This document shows, piece after piece, positions 60,050 to 61,861 of a stretch of 61,861 nt of DNA (positions within the stretch are counted from its first letter, which is position 1; each line of letters opens with the position of its first letter). The stretch lies in NCBI GenBank assembly GCA_964645005.1, contig CAZXYS010000026.1:1-61861 (forward strand). Direction: 5' to 3'. The translations under genes and the position numbers were made by a program. Source of the stretch: CAZXYS01 sp964645005. Its GTDB lineage: Bacteria; Bacteroidota; Ignavibacteria; Kapaibacteriales; UBA2268. Under the pieces are notes generated by a model. That model did not search any database. It was given only the letters and a program-made list of their open reading frames with translations, and was not told the DNA's origin.

Positions 60050-61588
60050 TTAAAATTCTTCTTCTTCTTCAAATCCATTTGACAGCACTATTCTCAAAGC
60101 ATTCAACATCTGGCTTGCGGTAAGGGTTACCTCTCCGTAATTATCAGCGTACCAATCGCCAGCCAATGCGTGGATGAATGAACCGAATGCCGCCGATTCC
60201 AGAGGCTCTACGCCCTGAGCCAGCAGTGCCGAGATCAGCCCTGTAAGTACGTCGCCGCTGCCTGCGGAAGCCATCCCCGGGTTTCCGTTAATGTTCCAGT
60301 AGGAGAATTCGCCGTCGGTGATGATGCTGGGAACGTATTTCAATAAAATAATGCAGCCCAGCTTATTTGCCCATTCTTTAGCAAGAGCGTGGGTGTTCTG
60401 TTCGATTTCTTCGCGTGGGATGCCTGTCATCCTTGAGAACTCGCCGGTGTGGGGCGTCAGGATGACATTTCTTCTCAATTTTGTATCCTTATCGACGGCT
60501 CTTAGCCCGTCGGCATCAATGATAAGAGAGATATCCTCAGGCAGCTTTTCGATAACTTCCTTTACAAAATCGGTGGTTTCGGGATTGTCGGTCAAGCCGG
60601 GTCCTATAGCGGCGACCTGTACCTTATCGCTCATTTTCAGGATTGCGTCAGTTGCTAATTTTGAAATCGAGCCGGTGTCGGTTGCGGGAACGATTGTCGG
60701 GATAATTTCCGGCAGGGTCGCCGAGTGAACCATAGTGGAAAACATGTAAACCAAGCCTGCGCCGGAAGTTATTGCCGAGTTGGAAACCAGAGCCGCCGCG
60801 CCCGGCATATTGTTCGAGCCGGAAATGACCATCACCCTTCCGTAATCGAATTTTGAGCTGACACGCTCGCGCTGCGGAATAAGCAGGTCAAGGTCGAAAT
60901 CCTCGAGGACGCAGATTTTCGCTAAATCATCGACGATGCTTTCCGGCGCGCCAAGGCTGACAACATTTATATCGCCGCAGACGTCGGGTCCTTCATTGCG
61001 CAGCATGCCTGATTTAATTGCGAACATTGTCACGGTCATATCCGCTTTGAAGCAGTCCAAATGCGCAGCGCCCGTTTCTGCGTTCAAACCTGTCGGGACA
61101 TCAATGGCTATTCTATATCCGTCGGAATCGTTAGATGCCTGTACAATAGGAAGTATCAGCCCGCGCAGATTTTCCGAGCCGCCGACGCCGAGCATTGCGT
61201 CAATTATACAATCGGCATTGAAATCGTATTCGGCGACTTCTTCCTCGCTTTCGACGTGATCGACCTGTATGCCGAGATTGTTTACCACTTTGAAATTCAT
61301 CGAGGACTCCGGGCTCATTTTGTTTTCATCGCCTATCCATAGTATGCGGATATCCCACATTTCGTGGAGATGGCGCGCCAGTGCGAAGCCGTCACCGCCG
61401 TTATTGCCGCTGCCACAGATGATAAGCACTTCAGGATCGGGTATCTCTATGTTGAGTAAGAATTCATCAATATAATCGGATGCCGACCGCGCGGCGTTTT
61501 CCATTAGTATTTCGCCGGGGATGCCTATCTCTTTAATGGCGGTTTCGTCGGCTTTGCGCATTTCGTCTGGTGTCAGAATATATTCCAT
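60050..61588 (-). CDS. nnr: Bifunctional NAD(P)HX epimerase/dehydratase
   Basis: This enzyme repairs hydrated NADH and NADPH. The N-terminal YjeF_N epimerase domain (1-215) has CGSGNNGGDGFALARHL. The C-terminal ADP-dependent dehydratase (about 225-505) has VMVISGSNNMPGAA, LTPHTGEFSRM and the phosphate loop AGSGDVLTGLI. At 512 residues it is the standard fused bacterial form. It acts in the cytosol and joins the nicotinamide salvage genes at 52.8-54.8 kb as the NAD maintenance set of this region. Confidence 0.95.
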   Translation of the reverse strand: MEYILTPDEMRKADETAIKEIGIPGEILMENAARSASDYIDEFLLNIEIPDPEVLIICGSGNNGGDGFALARHLHEMWDIRILWIGDENKMSPESSMNFKVVNNLGIQVDHVESEEEVAEYDFNADCIIDAMLGVGGSENLRGLILPIVQASNDSDGYRIAIDVPTGLNAETGAAHLDCFKADMTVTMFAIKSGMLRNEGPDVCGDINVVSLGAPESIVDDLAKICVLEDFDLDLLIPQRERVSSKFDYGRVMVISGSNNMPGAAALVSNSAITSGAGLVYMFSTMVHSATLPEIIPTIVPATDTGSISKLATDAILKMSDKVQVAAIGPGLTDNPETTDFVKEVIEKLPEDISLIIDADGLRAVDKDTKLRRNVILTPHTGEFSRMTGIPREEIEQNTHALAKEWANKLGCIILLKYVPSIITDGEFSYWNINGNPGMASAGSGDVLTGLISALLAQGVEPLESAAFGSFIHALAGDWYADNYGEVTLTASQMLNALRIVLSNGFEEEEEF

Positions 61589-61713
61589 TGCTGCCTCCGT
61601 TGAATATTTTTTATTTTTTAGTCTTGTACTTAGGAATAATCAATAATTCGAAATTATCCAAATTTGAGAATTTGAATATACGAATATTCCGTAAGACTTC
61701 AATGAGAAGAAAC

Positions 61714-61750
61714 GGCTAACGGTTAAAAGTTAAAGGTTAACGGAGAACGG
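61714..61750 (+). repeat. 7-nt phased tandem repeat
   Basis: Heptads are GGCTAAC, GGTTAAA, AGTTAAA, GGTTAAC and GGAGAAC. It is a member of the GG-phased family. Confidence 0.7.
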
Positions 61751-61788
61751 GGATCGGCTGCTGATTCCAACAATCCAGAGTTATCCCC

Positions 61789-61845
61789 TCATTCCAACGC
61801 TCCAGCGTCAGTCTTACTTTGCGCCCTTCGCGCTCTTAGCGTGAG
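61789..61845 (+). repeat. CCAACGCT half-hairpin followed by 9-nt phased array
   Basis: ATTCCAACGCT-CC-AGCGT is a degenerate copy of the hairpin at 39935-39962. It is followed by the nonamers CTTTGCGCC, CTTCGCGCT and CTTAGCGTG (61817-61843). The same two modules occur next to each other at 39862-39962. Confidence 0.65.
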
Positions 61846-61861
61846 AAATAATAAACCTGTA

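Overview
The window reads as one contig of an AT-rich member of the Fibrobacteres-Chlorobi-Bacteroidetes group. The evidence is four secreted proteins with type IX secretion (T9SS) C-terminal sorting domains plus a fifth sorting-domain remnant, a three-gene succinate dehydrogenase/fumarate reductase of the Bacteroidetes type, and DUF4252, HYC_CC_PP-type and WD40-like PD40 envelope proteins. Unlike typical Bacteroidia, many genes have clear Shine-Dalgarno sequences (AGGAG/GGAGG). Together with the Asp-box cargo proteins this points to an Ignavibacteria/Kapabacteria-like lineage; that placement is inference. A 100-N gap at 33734-33833 shows that it is a scaffolded assembly.

Layout. 0.2-7 kb: very AT-rich run of secreted proteins, four of them T9SS cargo with Asp-box or propeller repeats. 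7-10.7 kb: PH-like protein, an RSH-type (p)ppGpp enzyme with a degraded synthetase half, and an exported LD-carboxypeptidase. 11.2-13.6 kb: PstI/BsuBI-like restriction-modification pair. 13.6-23.7 kb: eight same-strand genes for copper/silver-type metal handling (CusBCA-like efflux plus thioredoxin-like, Cys-rich, Met/His-rich, HMA and HYC_CC_PP-type small proteins). 23.7-24.8 kb: a gene-free nest of short phased repeats ending in a T9SS sorting-domain remnant. 24.8-28.3 kb: sdhCAB. 28.8-30.7 kb: sodium-dependent transporter with a small one-helix protein. 30.9-33.4 kb: RsuA/RluB pseudouridine synthase, then an ECF sigma/anti-sigma/DUF4252 operon. 34.1-39.8 kb: outer-membrane and lipoprotein genes ending in a PD40/OmpA-like lipoprotein. 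40-42.6 kb: nucleotidyltransferase pair, HDOD protein and a putative abortive-infection protein. 42.9-45.9 kb: lysC-lysA-DUF2007. 46-51.2 kb: macrodomain protein, DUF6580 membrane protein, small charged protein, dihydroorotase-like protein, membrane metallophosphoesterase. 51.6-54.8 kb: redoxin, macrodomain, nicotinate phosphoribosyltransferase and nicotinamidase in a tight operon. 55.2-61.6 kb: coiled-coil and YtxH proteins, KdsC, PrmA, Ppx/GppA, a lipoprotein and the bifunctional NAD(P)HX repair enzyme.

Functional links. Nicotinamidase, nicotinate phosphoribosyltransferase and NAD(P)HX repair form an NAD salvage and repair set, with a macrodomain built into the salvage operon. LysC and LysA supply lysine via diaminopimelate, and the LD-carboxypeptidase trims peptidoglycan peptides. 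RSH and Ppx/GppA both belong to alarmone/polyphosphate metabolism.

The most unusual content is intergenic: (i) phased degenerate tandem repeats with 7-, 9- and 11-nt periods, densest at 23.88-24.60 kb; (ii) short perfect hairpins that keep a 2-3 nt centre while the arms differ completely; (iii) paired hairpins in BIME-like composites, in one place amplified as a 136-bp tandem array that contains the assembly gap and in another as a 42-bp array; (iv) a C/G-rich palindrome family; (v) a MITE-like element. No transposase, tRNA, rRNA or CRISPR array was seen.
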